A stretch of DNA of 64,000 nt from positions 18,198,338-18,262,337 of the forward strand of contig CM034401.1 in NCBI GenBank assembly GCA_019925095.2. The letters run 5' to 3'. Made by a program: the position numbers and the translations under genes. Shown in pieces: positions 1 through 9,904 of this stretch. The notes beneath the pieces are model-generated. The model was not told the origin of the DNA and made no database searches. It saw only the letters and a program-made list of their open reading frames with translations. Every line of letters starts with the position of its first letter. Within the stretch, counting starts at the first letter, position 1. Origin of the DNA: Dendrolimus kikuchii. Lineage: Eukaryota > Arthropoda > Insecta > Lepidoptera > Lasiocampidae.

Positions 1-41
1 AGACTAATTTAATTTTTTGTTGAGACTCAGTAATTTATAAA

Positions 42-300
42 ATACATACATACATAACTTCACGCCAGTTCCCTTGCGGGGTAGGCACGGACAACAGAGC
101 GCCATTTAGACTTATTCTTACACACCTCACTTGCTTCTTTGACATTCATAACTCTTGTCATGCACGCTCGTCTGTTCCTAAGGCTCCTGACATCACCTTC
201 TGCTAGTACACGATCAATTTGATCATGGAAGGTGTATCGTGGCCTTCCACGACTTCTGCATCCATCTACTTTTGCATTGTATATCTGTTTAGTCATTCTA
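42..300 (-). mobile_element. 5'-truncated RTE-like LINE, 3' end (copy 1 of 9)
   Basis: Read on the minus strand this is the last part of a non-LTR retrotransposon ORF. It holds the blocks KVDGCRSRGRPRYTFHDQI, MNVKEASEVCKN and, just before the stop, VVRAYPARELA. The stop is followed by a short GTAT microsatellite tail (TACATACA on the plus strand). The 5' end stops abruptly after MTKQIYNAKV, so it is a dead 5'-truncated copy. The clade call (RTE-like, because of the short microsatellite tail and the GRPR block) is inference; the family identity with the eight other copies here is seen directly. Confidence 0.8.
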
Positions 301-325
301 AAATGAATGTATATATCTAGGCTGC

Positions 326-643
326 TTTTTTTTATTTTTTTATTGCAGGAGTTCAGCAGACAGGCAGACGGCCCACTTGGTGGAAAGCGGTTACCATCGC
401 CTATGGACATTTTCAACACCAAAGGTGCTACAAATGCGCTGCTGCTCTCTTAAAGGAGACTGGAACCTGGTCATTAATGCCGGAACACAGCACAAGGTTG
501 TTATGGCGGCATACTTTAGACCAGGGGTGGTCGCCATCCAGTCGAGCAAATACTCTCCACCTGGTTGTGGGTTGTTTAGTCGCCTCTTACGACAGGCCGC
601 CGGGCCGCAGGAAATTGTATTCTTTCTCCGTTCCTGCTTATAT
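326..643 (-). repeat. B repeat, about 300 bp (copy 1)
   Basis: This is an interspersed repeat found at least 14 times in the window. Strand is given so that the A-rich tail is 3'. The sense strand starts near TATCCGTGCAGGAACGGAG and ends ACTCCTGCAATAAAA. Here the T-rich end is on the left. The two ends carry a short inverted match, TGCAGGA and TCCTGCA. I see no pol III boxes, so whether it is a SINE-like, LINE-tail or MITE family is open. Confidence 0.8.
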
Positions 644-785
644 AAAATGTACTATTTATTTATAAAAATTACAGACGGAAGTATAACTGTAATTGTTACT
701 AAAAGTCCTTAATTTTCTTCACCAGTCCATGAACTTTTTTTTTCTTTAGTAGCTTTGACAACTACAATTACTGAATAAATCTCTT

Positions 786-1015
786 CTCTATAAATATTAT
801 AAATGCGAAAGTTTCTAAGAATGGATGTATAGACGTATGGATGTATGTTTCTTACTCTTTCACGTAAAAACTACTGAATGGATTTTGATGAAACTTTACA
901 GTAAGCTTACACATCAGAATAACCCATAGGCTATAATTTATAAAGATATAGTGTGAATTATCCAAAATATAACGATTTTACATTATCACGCGGGTGTAAC
1001 CGCGGGCGCTGCTAG
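786..1015 (+). mobile_element. Helitron-like non-autonomous element
   Basis: The element begins near TCTCTATAAATATTATAAATG and ends ACCGCGGGCGCTGCTAG followed by T. The TC start, CTAG end and following T fit the Helitron pattern (5' TC, 3' CTRR, insertion between A and T). The interior carries the motif about an altered state of lines seen in related copies, such as AAAACTACTGAATGGATTTTG. No coding capacity is visible. Boundaries are good at the 3' end and approximate at the 5' end. Confidence 0.5.
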
Positions 1016-2002
1016 TTATTTATAATGAATGACTATAAAACGATTGTAATGACATGTTATGTCTTTGAAAAGGTTTTATTTTTATTACACCCATAAAGAT
1101 GAAAATAAAAACTTTGGGCTTTTTTTATTTATTTTATTTTTAACTCTGACAACACACAAAACGAACCGAACTCAGCACCTCGCAAAAGTGCCAACTTTAG
1201 TACAATCCAATGAGTATTCCAGTCACAGCTTGCCAGCACAATGATTACTGTTCGCGGCTCGTCTTTATGCTAATGCAGCTGGAAATTTCACTTGCGTTGA
1301 TTTTTTTTTCACACTCCAACTGTTCAAGACGTGTCCTTTGTGTTTCTTTAAACTGTTCGAAATTTGTTTAGTTGCTTCGGTATTTTTTTTTATTTCAATC
1401 GAATTGTTTTTGACGTTGGATAAATTGAATTAAGTTTTGTAGTCAATTGATTTAAAGTGTATTTTTTTATTAGTAATAATAATTAAAAAAAAACTTTATT
1501 ACGTACCAGAACGTCGTTACTGATGGAGCGCGCTAGGTTTATAGTGTAGTGAAAAGAAACAGCCGGGTATTATTTCACCAATATTAGGTGCTTGTACTAA
1601 GGTAATAACGAAAACCTATCGCATCTCTATACACGGATATCACTTATCTTAACAAGGTGTTCAGGATCCTGCGATGCTTTGGGTGGATGACTGCACCTGC
1701 CGGCGATGGGCAGTGAGGCGTAGATGCCCGTAGTCAGCAGCTGGACGACGGCAGCGCGGCGGCCAACCGGCGGGATCCGCAGCGACTGATACTGTCGTGG
1801 ATTGTGGCATCGTTCAGACTACCGGCAACAGATATAAGTGGACTGTATTTAATTAAAGAAAAGTAGGGACAATTAGAAGAGAAAAATGGAAGGAAGAGCA
1901 CGCACGTACCTGATTGATGTAATAATGTAATACAGTCGCTTCTCTGCTTCTCACATCACTTTTATTTATATAGCGTATTAAGGTATTCATTCATCGTATT
2001 CA
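1016..2002. other. Unassigned stretch with a GC-rich block
   Basis: No gene is recognised. Most of it is AT-rich with homopolymer runs. About 1660-1800 is markedly GC-rich, and its minus strand stays open for roughly 60 codons without a start codon. That block could be an old exon or a repeat relic; nothing in it lets me choose. Confidence 0.4.
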
Positions 2003-2133
2003 TCTGCGAGTCGTAACCGTAAACGAGATTGATTTTCGCTTTGTCTTCTCTCGCTTTGAACTCATAAGCCACATACACACTAGGATTTTTGGTTACACCA
2101 ACTGCAACGGTCACGGTTACGACGGCTCGCAGG
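2003..2133. mobile_element. Possible short inverted-repeat MITE
   Basis: The left end reads CTGCGAGTCGTAACCGT and the right end reads ACGGTTACGACGGCTCGCAG, which is its reverse complement with three extra bases. The 131-bp unit is non-coding. I could not find a clear target duplication, so the element class is unknown. The right end runs into GTGAGT, which imitates a splice donor. Confidence 0.4.
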
Positions 2134-2342
2134 TGAGTACGCGGTTTTTTACCTATATTTATAAGGCGTTGGTGGTTATATGATATTTTATTTATACAAT
2201 ATACGGAATTAAATGGCGTGGAGCGATATTATTTATTTATGTTTCCATTTATTAGTTGTATAAAAGAATATAATTGAAAAATAAAACTAACTTAAAATAG
2301 ATATATAATAGTAAAAAAAAGAATATGCTAAAGCCCTTCCAG

Positions 2343-2446
2343 CCCCACCAGACCGCTGTCGCTGGACAGTATGTCTAGAAGGCTGGTAGCATTGCCTCGC
2401 TGGATACAAAGGCTAACCCTTTGAGCAAGGTAAGCTCCAGCCTTCC
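2343..2446 (-). pseudogene. LINE ORF C-terminal relic
   Basis: The minus strand reads AGAYLAQRVSLCIQRGNATS followed by a serine- and leucine-rich end and a TAG stop. The plus-strand copy at 12176-12262 encodes AGAYLGQRISMAIQRGNVAS, so two divergent copies keep the same reading frame. I infer a non-LTR retrotransposon protein C-terminus. A stop just upstream in the same frame shows that it is dead. Confidence 0.6.
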
Positions 2447-3084
2447 GGTCTCATGTTGTGTCGACCAGATATTTTTTAATATTATATTTGAAACAATTTA
2501 TGGGCACTTCCCAATGGGCTCAGTGTCTCCACCCTTTTATTTGTGTTAATTTATTTTATTTCATATATTTCCAAGAAAAGATTGCTCGTGTAAATTTTCA
2601 ACTTGTGTTCCAATTTTTATCAATAAATTATATTCAACGTATTGAATAATACATTGTGCTTTATATTAAACATAGTCTGTGTTTAACGCCATTCCATTCC
2701 TGTCGTCTGTACGTAATACAGTAGCTGGTTGCAACTTTTTTTTATTACCACTGTCACCCGGCTTTATTGGACGCGGGAGTGGCGATTCTTTAAATTCCCC
2801 GCACCTTTAGGGCTGAGTTAGATAGCACAGTCGTCACGCGGTTTAAAATTCTTAGGACTAATATTTTTTGATTATTTAAAAAATAGCTTAAATATGTTTC
2901 TGAAATGTATACCTGAAACGTAAATTAATTACGTAAAGAATCACCGGTAGCTCTTCATTTTTTTTTAATTGGCAAAGTTAATATCACGTTGATAGTGGCC
3001 ACTCGATACACTGATATAATATATGTAATTTTTTTATTATATATTAACATACAATTTAAAATAAAATTTAAAAGCGATGAATTA

Positions 3085-3200
3085 ATAAGTTAAAATTAAA
3101 TTACTTATATGTACCTTGTATGTGTGACCTTCAAAAAATGTTATCCGGTGGAACTTGGTATGAATTTGATTATAATTTTAAATATAAATATTCCTAAATG
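3085..3200 (+). repeat. K repeat (LINE or SINE 3' end), copy 1
   Basis: This holds the recurring motif ACTTATATGTA, then TGACCTTCAAAAA, GTGGAACTT and an AT-rich tail with GAATTTGA. Related copies occur at 10195-10312 on the same strand and at 12832-12918 and 13035-13143 on the opposite strand. It looks like the 3' end of a retroelement, with no coding part attached. Confidence 0.5.
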
Positions 3201-3241
3201 CAACAATACTACCCTTTTTATTTTCTCTTGAATTTATTGTT

Positions 3242-3377
3242 GTTGTTGTTGGGGTTGTCTGGAAAAGATCGCTTTTTAGCGATAAGACCCTTTGTGCATA
3301 ATTAAATATAGCTTTACTCAGTAAGTTCTTTTTTTGTATATTGGTATATAATAAAGAGATATTGATTGATTGATTGT
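3242..3377 (+). mobile_element. LINE 3' end with small hairpin and (TTGA)n tail
   Basis: It contains GGTTGTCTGGAAAAGATCG followed by CTTTTTAGCGATAAG, where TCGCTTTTTAGCGA can form a small hairpin. It ends in a short TTGA tandem array. Copies at 21325-21453 and 57672-57852 share the hairpin block but end in different 4-bp arrays. This fits the 3' untranslated end of a non-LTR retrotransposon; the clade is not determined. Confidence 0.6.
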
Positions 3378-3697
3378 TTCGTACTTAACCAAGGCCGGTC
3401 CCTAAACTTTATACTTTTTGCGAAGTTTTAAAAGTAGCGTTTGATTTGGGCAATCTGAACTCAGCCTTATCAGCGTTCACTCCTGTTCTAAAGTTTCATT
3501 TTGGAAATTTTGCAGTGTGCACCCTGGAGTATTTGAATTTTTACACAGTTTGAATTCATAAAGAGTCTACGAGTTAGCGCATGTTGGAAGTCGTACTTTG
3601 AGATGAATTTCTGTGTTACTATGTCGTTTTTTTCTTTGAATAAATAACATTCTTCAGAATGAAATATAACTAGGTATTTGTTTACAGATTTCAAATT

Positions 3698-3997
3698 TAA
3701 GGTCGCGGGGTAGCATAATGGCTACCGTACGCGTCCCAAACTCAAAGACCACGGGCTCAAATCTTGGCCGGTACGCATACACCACTTAGGCAGTTTTCTG
3801 ACCTAATGTACATATTGTTACAATCAACACATGCTAACAACAGTGAAGAAAAACATCTTGATCCAACCTACATATCGAGATAACCAATGTGTCAATCCTG
3901 CCAAGATGCCTTGGACAAGAATTGCCAGTACCCTACTCGTTCCCCTATAGTAGGAGGCCCGAGCCCAGCAATAGGACGTTTATGGGCTGTTATTATT
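3698..3997 (+). mobile_element. tRNA-derived SINE (SINE1), full-length copy
   Basis: The head resembles a tRNA: GGTAGCATAATGGCTACC gives an A-box-like motif, and the B box region reads GGGCTCAAATCTTGG, a decayed form of GGTTCGANNCC. The body ends GAGCCCAGCAATAGG, then TTTATGGGCTG, then a TATTATT tail. A perfect 14-bp target duplication, ACAGATTTCAAATT, lies at 3684-3697 and 3998-4011, so both ends are certain. The same family occurs at 25815, 39990, 59147 and 61280. Confidence 0.88.
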
Positions 3998-4679
3998 ACA
4001 GATTTCAAATTAATTTTTTTAAGAGAATCTTCTGGAACCTCTACAGACCATAATTCCAAAAACTTAAAAATTAACCTCCAGAAATCTGTCATTCATAGTT
4101 TAATCTACTGAAAATGAAGTATATTTCATAATAACAGCTGGTCTAGGGTTGTAGCTTTAATGGTTTTTAGGATAATCGGCACACAGTTGGTCTGGCCTAA
4201 ATACCGACTTTTTTTTCTAATCACGCCATCCTGATTTCAAGTCCTCCTCTCTGAGCCGTATTTCTCGTTCCTGAGGTTCATAACCTGATTTAAAGGAATG
4301 GGCCAAAAATCAGCGTAGTGTAATAACTTCTTTAGGCATTGGAACCTTGAAAATATACCGTCACAGCACATTTTTCAAAACGAATCCGTAGATAAGCTTA
4401 GACAGGAAAAAGAAGAGTAGCAAACGTTCGCATAAATTATTCGAGCACAAAAATACAAAATACTCCCGATTCTTTGAAAGTATTAAGGAAACAGTCCTGT
4501 CTATGTAACCCAAAAGTAATGGCATATTTTATGTTTTGCTTTTACTTTTATTGGTGGCAGTTGCTTCTTTTTTGGAAATTAAACTCGATATAATGGACTG
4601 TCTGATTATTATTATTAAACTATTACATAAATTAGAAATATACATAAAGAAGTACGTATTTGAAATGACAAATTATGCG

Positions 4680-4870
4680 AGAGAGTCGAGAGAGAGAGTG
4701 GTAAGTCGTCAATGATAATTATAATATATATTTTTGCCTCCAAGGCCGCTCCTATTTCCCGCGTACCGTCCGACGCCTAGCTGCTAATCGTGCGAGCTAT
4801 AGGCGTCGGCGGTATGCGGGGCGCGGAGAGTAGTTGTGCTCTGGCGGGCGGGTCAGCGGGATGCTATCTG
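4680..4870. other. GC-rich patch of unknown nature
   Basis: A short GA-rich array (about 4680-4700) is followed by a GC-rich block with CGGCGGTATGCGG and GGCGGGCGGGTCAGCGGG. No protein frame or repeat family is recognised. It may be an old exon or a MITE relic. Confidence 0.25.
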
Positions 4871-4954
4871 TCCGCAACAACTTTATTTATAGTTCTGTAA
4901 GATTTTACTCTTAGTTTTATATTTTACGGTTATATTTATATAATGACAACTGCG

Positions 4955-5248
4955 GGCATGTGGAAAGAATGCATGATGAAAGAATGACTAAACAGATATA
5001 CAATGCAAAAGTGGATGGATGCTAAAGTCGTGGAAGACCACGACACACCTTCCATGATCAAATTGATCGTGTACTAGCAGATGGTGATATCAGGAGCCTT
5101 AAGAACAGACGAGCGTGCATGACAAGAGTTATGAATGTCAAAGAAGCAAGTGAGGTGTGTAAGAATAAGCCTAAATGGCGCTCTGTTGTCCGTGCCTACC
5201 CCGCAAGGGCACTGGCGTGAACTTATGTATGTATGTATGTATGTATGT
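4955..5248 (+). mobile_element. 5'-truncated RTE-like LINE (copy 2)
   Basis: It shares the 3' end of the family, including MNVKEASEVCKN and the GTAT tail, with a stop replacing an arginine in the SRGRPR block. A 9-bp target duplication, ACAACTGCG, lies at 4946-4954 and 5249-5257. This places the 5' truncation point exactly and supports insertion by target-primed reverse transcription. Confidence 0.85.
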
Positions 5249-5570
5249 ACAACTGCGTATACATAATAATTATGAACTAAAAATATGTTGCTGGTGAGTA
5301 TGTAGCGCCGCTTCTGCCCCTTTAACTGTAATTAAAATTTCTTCGGAAGCGGTGAAAGATTCATGACTTTCAATATAATATATAAGATTCTATTTTGAAA
5401 TAAATACATTAATTTTCACAAAGCAGATTTCAATACAATACATATATGACTAAATTAAAAACTAATAAAAGTAGATTGGGATAAAGGTGTATGGATATAC
5501 TAGGATTATAATTAGGTAATACTGGAGTGACTTGAATTTATAAAAAGATTGTTTACAAATCTTAATACCT

Positions 5571-5695
5571 TATCCGTACAGGAACGGAGAAAGAATACAA
5601 TTTCTCGCGGCCACATTGGTAGCACCTTTAGTGTTGCAAATGTCCATAGGCGATGGTAACCGCTTTCTATCATGCTGCACTCGTGCAATAAAAGA
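5571..5695 (+). repeat. B repeat with large internal deletion (copy 2)
   Basis: The first about 40 bp (TATCCGTACAGGAACGGAG onward) join directly to the last about 85 bp, starting TAGCACCTTTAGTG. The middle half of the unit is missing. It ends in a short A-rich tail. Confidence 0.7.
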
Positions 5696-5699
5696 AAAA

Positions 5700-6330
5700 T
5701 ATGTACATTTGAATTTAGTCATGAATAATACTTATTTAATGGCTCAAGTTGTAGGGTAATCAATTCTTTAATTAAATAAATTGGGTAAGTTTTAGTCAGT
5801 TTGCGCATAACAAAGGGTTTTTGTAGAGATGACAAATGTTTCCTGTTATTCTTATTTATTTGCATATGACTTAAAAATGAAAGCATTTAAACGAAAGTAA
5901 GCTATATGTCGTAAAAATATGCAACTGATATTGTTGAAAGCAATTTTTCTTGAAGATATTTCTGAAGCTATACATCATTTTCAAAATATTCCACTTCATA
6001 TTTTAAAACTTAGACAGTAGTAGACACGGACACAATTTACAAAACTTATCTCTCTACCTATTTATTGACTTTATTAAAAATAAAAACATTATTATAACAT
6101 TGTTATTTTGATATATTTTTAAAGATTTGACTAACGATGCCGACCCAATCCCCCCCCCCCCTCTCCCCCTAATGGCGGCCACCCCTATTTTTCTTTGCTC
6201 TTTCACTAGACAACTTTGTAACGCTATACAAACTTCATATTGAATTGATTCATGTAGACAGAGCAATTTCGAAAAGAATAGCTGTGACTTTCAAAGAATG
6301 ACTGACGGACGGATATGAAAATTTTATAAA
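5700..6330. other. Unassigned AT-rich stretch
   Basis: I see no gene or recognised repeat, apart from a 12-base C run at about 6150-6161 next to CTCTCCCCC. The open frames are short and unlike known proteins. Confidence 0.4.
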
Positions 6331-6503
6331 GCTACCTCGCTGCAACGCAGAGGCTCGGGGTTCGATTTCTGGTATGGTAAATTTCGGAAATCAAGTTTTC
6401 CGTTATTTACTATGGTCTGGATGACTGGGACGGCCCCAGACTAGTCCGTTGTATATTGCCCAAAACACAATCGTAACTTGCTTAATTATGGTGCATACGA
6501 TAT
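6331..6503 (+). mobile_element. SINE2 (tRNA-derived), interrupted copy
   Basis: The B-box region reads GGGGTTCGATTTC, followed by the body GGTAAATTTCGGAAATC and TTACTATGGTCTGG. The upstream A-box part is missing. It matches the complete SINE2 copy at 56629-56877 on the other strand. The solo LTR at 6504-6955 splits it; its tail GTGTTTGTCTGCCCATTG resumes at about 6960-6980. Confidence 0.75.
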
Positions 6504-6955
6504 TGTTACGACCTATACGCCGTCAAAAACAAATTTACACCTGCATACCTGTAAAAACACATTTTATTACCTTTCGGCATTTGGACTTCCTTTGTTTACT
6601 TTGTGTTTAAAATTTGTGATTAGAAAGTAGCCCATTGTTGTATTGTAATATTTTATGGCAGTCATTAGCCAGGTGTTACGGATTTAAAGTACAAACTGAT
6701 TCTAGGAAATTCAGTCCACGCGGCCGGACGGACATATTGCATCTGTGCAGTATAAAGTAATAGCCTGGTGTACTACAATCGGGAATCTTTTAGTGACGGA
6801 CTTTGCGCGTTTTTTGGAATTACGACCTTCTGCATTACGTTTGGACTTGTTGTGTTCTGTTGTATTTGTACCTGTGTTATACGTGTTTGTATAGTTCTAA
6901 TAAACTCTATAGTAATTCTAACGGCATTTTGATTCGAGTTTCGAGACTCGTAACA
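6504..6955 (+). mobile_element. Solo LTR 1 (Ty3/Gypsy-like by inference)
   Basis: This 452-bp unit starts TGTTACG and ends CGTAACA. It is flanked by the 4-bp duplication ATAT (6500-6503 and 6956-6959). It contains a TATA box (TATAAAG, about 6751) and a polyadenylation-type AATAAA near TTCTAATAAACTC. Four more LTRs of the same family are in the window. No internal region lies between copies, so this is a solo LTR. A 4-bp duplication fits Ty3/Gypsy elements but does not prove the superfamily. Confidence 0.85.
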
Positions 6956-7044
6956 ATATGGTGTTTGTCTGCCCATTGAAAAAAAAACAATAAGGCCATT
7001 TTTTCTATCTCTACAAAACCCATAAAGTAGATAATGTGTACAAA

Positions 7045-7160
7045 TCTATACTAATATTATATAGCTGAAGAGTTTGTTTGTTTAAACGCGCTAATCTCAG
7101 AAAAATTCTTTCAGTGTTGAATAGTACATTTATCGAGAAAGGCTATACTATATTTTCAAA
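7045..7160 (+). mobile_element. Helitron-like element, 5' part only
   Basis: It begins TCTATACTAATATTATATAG, then GCTGAAGAGTTTGTTTG and AACGCGCTAATCTCAG. The same start is seen at 13600. The 3' half is missing. A Penelope-like copy sits just downstream. Confidence 0.55.
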
Positions 7161-7183
7161 AAAGTTAGGGATCCTTACTAAAA

Positions 7184-7776
7184 TAATAAAACTACGTTTT
7201 AACGGTTTTAAGCGCGGTAATTTTATTTGATTTTGGTTTTTCCGACGTTTCGGCCACTTTTCAGTGGCCGTGATCACGGAAGACAAAGATGTCAAGTGTC
7301 AACGAGTATTGTTAAAGTTTTATTTAGCCTACCGCCAACTTATTAATTTTAATTATTTAATTTTTAATTTTGTTTATGGTTATTATTTAATCTATGGGAG
7401 CCTAATCTAATTTACTACCGCTTCGCAACATGTTATGGCTTGAAGAGAAGAAGCGGCGCAAGAAACTCTTCAGCAAACATGCCTAGCTCTAATAATTTTA
7501 TATAATATTAAAATGGGTGGAGGGAAAAAATAAAAGTAATTATCAGTCAAGTTGGTTTGTGTTCCGTTGTACGCAGAAAGAGCTCACAGTGTCTTGAGGT
7601 CTGGCAGCTGGTTTTTGCTGGGTTTGGGTCTTAATAGTTTTGATAATTGGATCCCAAACAGGTGGTACTTGCCAACCACAAACGTCGGAAAAACCAAAAT
7701 CAAATAAAATTACCGCGCTTAAAACCGTTAAAACGTAGTTTTATTATGTATACAAGTCGCGAAAACTTAAGAAAAT
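7184..7776 (-). mobile_element. Short Penelope-like element with inverted ends (copy 1)
   Basis: The unit is bounded by a perfect 13-bp duplication, ATCCTTACTAAAA (7171-7183 and 7777-7789). The minus strand of 7184-7678 is the 3' end of the element: terminal repeat, untranslated region and the last about 45 codons of the protein (GWQVP to the NQLD stop). At about 7679 it joins an oppositely oriented terminal-repeat piece beginning AAACGTCGG, which ends with the one-sided extension TGTATACAAGTCGCG and AAAACTTAAG. It is non-autonomous and dead. Confidence 0.88.
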
Positions 7777-8179
7777 ATCCTTACTAAAAGCCCAATAATG
7801 TAACCCAAGGTGTAAAAAATGACTCGAAAAAAATCCTTACACGGCGTGCGCTGCGGAAACTATTGATTATAGAACAAAACAATATATTACCACTTTGCAG
7901 AACATATAATTGTCTACAAAAAATATCGCGTAACCATATGTCTAACTATTGTAGTTATCTCACAATAAGTGTTTTCTTTTATTTTTTTAAATAATTAAAA
8001 TGCCGTCGCTTAAAAAGCTCTTTATTTTGTACCTTGGTATTAATCCTTATCAAATTAAATTAATTCATATTCAAGACGAATTCAATACCTTTCTAGAACT
8101 TTTTGAATTATTCAATTCGGACTTTTCATTCAAAAGATATCGAGACATTTAAAATATAAGTATTAGTGTTGTAGCTAAA

Positions 8180-8396
8180 TATACTAATATTGTTTGATTG
8201 AACGCGCTAATCTCAGGAACTACTGGTCTGGTTTGAAAAATTCTTTCAGTGTTGGATAGCCCATTTATCGAGGAAGGCTATAGGTTATATATCATCACAC
8301 TAAGACCAATAGGAGCGGAGCACCAATGAAGAATGTTTCAAAATCGGAGGGTTTTGAAAGCAAATTCCACGCGGACGATGTCGCGGGCACAGCTAG
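8180..8396 (+). mobile_element. Helitron-like element with CTAG end
   Basis: The body carries AACGCGCTAATCTCAGGAAC, then CAGTGTTGGATAGCCC, and the end GATGTCGCGGGCACAGCTAG followed by T. A close relative is at 13600-13838. No coding capacity. Class assignment rests on the CTAG-T end and is inference. Confidence 0.55.
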
Positions 8397-8399
8397 TAA

Positions 8400-8811
8400 T
8401 ATATAAAAAGAGAATAATTACATGTAGGAAATTTGAATAACAAATCTTAACACAAATCGATTATCTATTAATGATCTACCTCTTATCATACCATCGAATC
8501 TATGATAGATGAGAAACCAATCCTCTATACACATATAATCCTGTGCGTACATGCTCCATATAAATGCTCGATCGGTCGGAAAATCCACTGCCTATCATTT
8601 GCCTAATCTTGCACAAGTTAGTAGTTCCCAGATTATGTAAGGGATTTTTAGGAAGTTTATCGTTTTGCTTCGTTTCCGATATTTCGGAAATAGGACAATT
8701 CGGTTTTCTTTTATTGTCAGATAAAGGTAAACAGGTTAAGATATTTATTGTAGAATAGCTGTGGCCACCATTCTGTTCTTCAGAGACTTAGTTTTTATAT
8801 TCATATCATCT
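8400..8811. other. Unassigned stretch
   Basis: No gene or recognised repeat is visible. An unidentified open frame of about 64 codons is present on the plus strand but has no recognisable features. Confidence 0.35.
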
Positions 8812-8955
8812 TATCCATGCAGGATTGGAGAAAGAATTCTAATAATAAAAGAAAGGAGTGGAATGCATCCAATCAGACTAGTACCCTACCAGGTGGTATG
8901 GTACTGTGGGTTGTTTTGTTGCCTTCGTATGCTTTCGCCGTTTCAGGATGGATAA
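8812..8955. repeat. Rearranged relic of the B repeat
   Basis: ATCCATGCAGGATTGGAGAA resembles the B start on the plus strand. Downstream, CCCTACCAGGTGG and TGTGGGTTGTTTTG match B in the opposite orientation. This suggests an old, internally inverted or composite copy. Confidence 0.35.
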
Positions 8956-9198
8956 AATTACAGATACATATTTGAATAATATGTATGTCTTTGCAGACCG
9001 TGGGCCATAAAAATGACCCGGACTTTTGGAGGGCTTCCGTGGCGCCATGGGAAAGCCAACACATAGAGGCCCCTTAACAAATTTAATGTAAATGTGGCGT
9101 GACACTGTCCGGTGATTATCCCTGTCTACACCATATAAAAATGCACCCAACGACAAGCCCCGGTTAGTGTAGAACTATTGTAGGGAATTAGAACAAAA

Positions 9199-9355
9199 AC
9201 AAATGTCAGGAGCCTTAAGAACAGACGAGCCTGCATGACAAGAGCTATGAATGTCAAAGAAGCAAGTGAGGTGTGTAAGAATAAGCCTAAATGGCGCTCT
9301 GTTGGTCGTGCCTACCCCGCAAGGGAACTGGCGTGAAGTTATATATGTATGTATG
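9199..9355 (+). mobile_element. 5'-truncated RTE-like LINE (copy 3)
   Basis: Only about 150 bp remain, from GTCAGGAGCCTTAAGAAC to the GTAT tail. A 9-bp target duplication, AGAACAAAA, lies at 9190-9198 and 9356-9364. The sequence to either side therefore was continuous before insertion. Confidence 0.82.
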
Positions 9356-9399
9356 AGAACAAAAGCTACCGCGCTATTAGGATGAACTGCTAATGGACC

Positions 9400-9700
9400 T
9401 AGGGATCTAGGACTACTATAGCGTCTGCTCGTCAAGATGTTCGGGGAACATGGATAAAATGGGCAAACGTTGACTCGCCACTCACTGCATGGGCCCCTAA
9501 AAATGCCGTACAAGATTGTCGAGGGGCAACATGGGTGCGAGCGGCTAAAGGGTGTGGAGAGGTGGGCTCCAGGTTCACCGAAGCTACTTCTGACGTTATG
9601 CCATTTATTGACTATTATGCTAGTTGTTGACACTGCTTGCTGCTATAACAATCAGCTGACTGAGATGAGCGAGGCCAGTATTGTGGGGGTACAGTTTTCG
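9400..9700 (+). other. Unidentified open frame region
   Basis: One plus-strand frame stays open for about 60 codons and includes GTWIKWANVDSPLTAWAPKN and GEVGSRFTEATSDVMPFIDY; another plus-strand frame also stays open. I do not recognise a family. It could be a retroelement relic or a host exon. The long frame on the opposite strand runs through the inserted LINE and is spurious. Confidence 0.25.
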
Positions 9701-9904
9701 TAATACAGAATTACTCGAGAGCTTTTGATGCTATATGGAATAAAAGCAAAATGAATATACACAACACAACATGAATATAGAAAAATACTCCTTCTGCACT
9801 CTCGAATTAATTGTGTAACATATTTTTGTACAAAATTTATTAAAAAAAGAGTTTGAGCTAGATAAATAAGAAGAAAAACTATTTTTAGCTAGACTTGTTG
9901 CTGA

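Noticed and set aside
377..712. Individual B-repeat open frames as separate genes
   Set aside because: The same frame recurs in many dispersed copies with varied ends. I report the repeat, and list the frame only as a question.
2100..2140. Splice donor CGCAG|GTGAGT on the plus strand
   Set aside because: CTGCGAG...CTCGCAG are the inverted ends of a probable MITE, so the donor-like match is likely accidental. No coding frame leads into it.
5221..5250. GTAT microsatellites as independent simple repeats
   Set aside because: They are always at the 3' end of the RTE-like LINE copies and are its tails.
6504..6955. LTR as a host promoter with its TATA box
   Set aside because: TATA and AATAAA recur in all five copies with duplicated ATAT flanks, so they belong to the LTR family.
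9175..9633. 152-codon minus-strand open frame
   Set aside because: It runs antisense through LINE copy 3 and across its target duplication, so it did not exist before the insertion.
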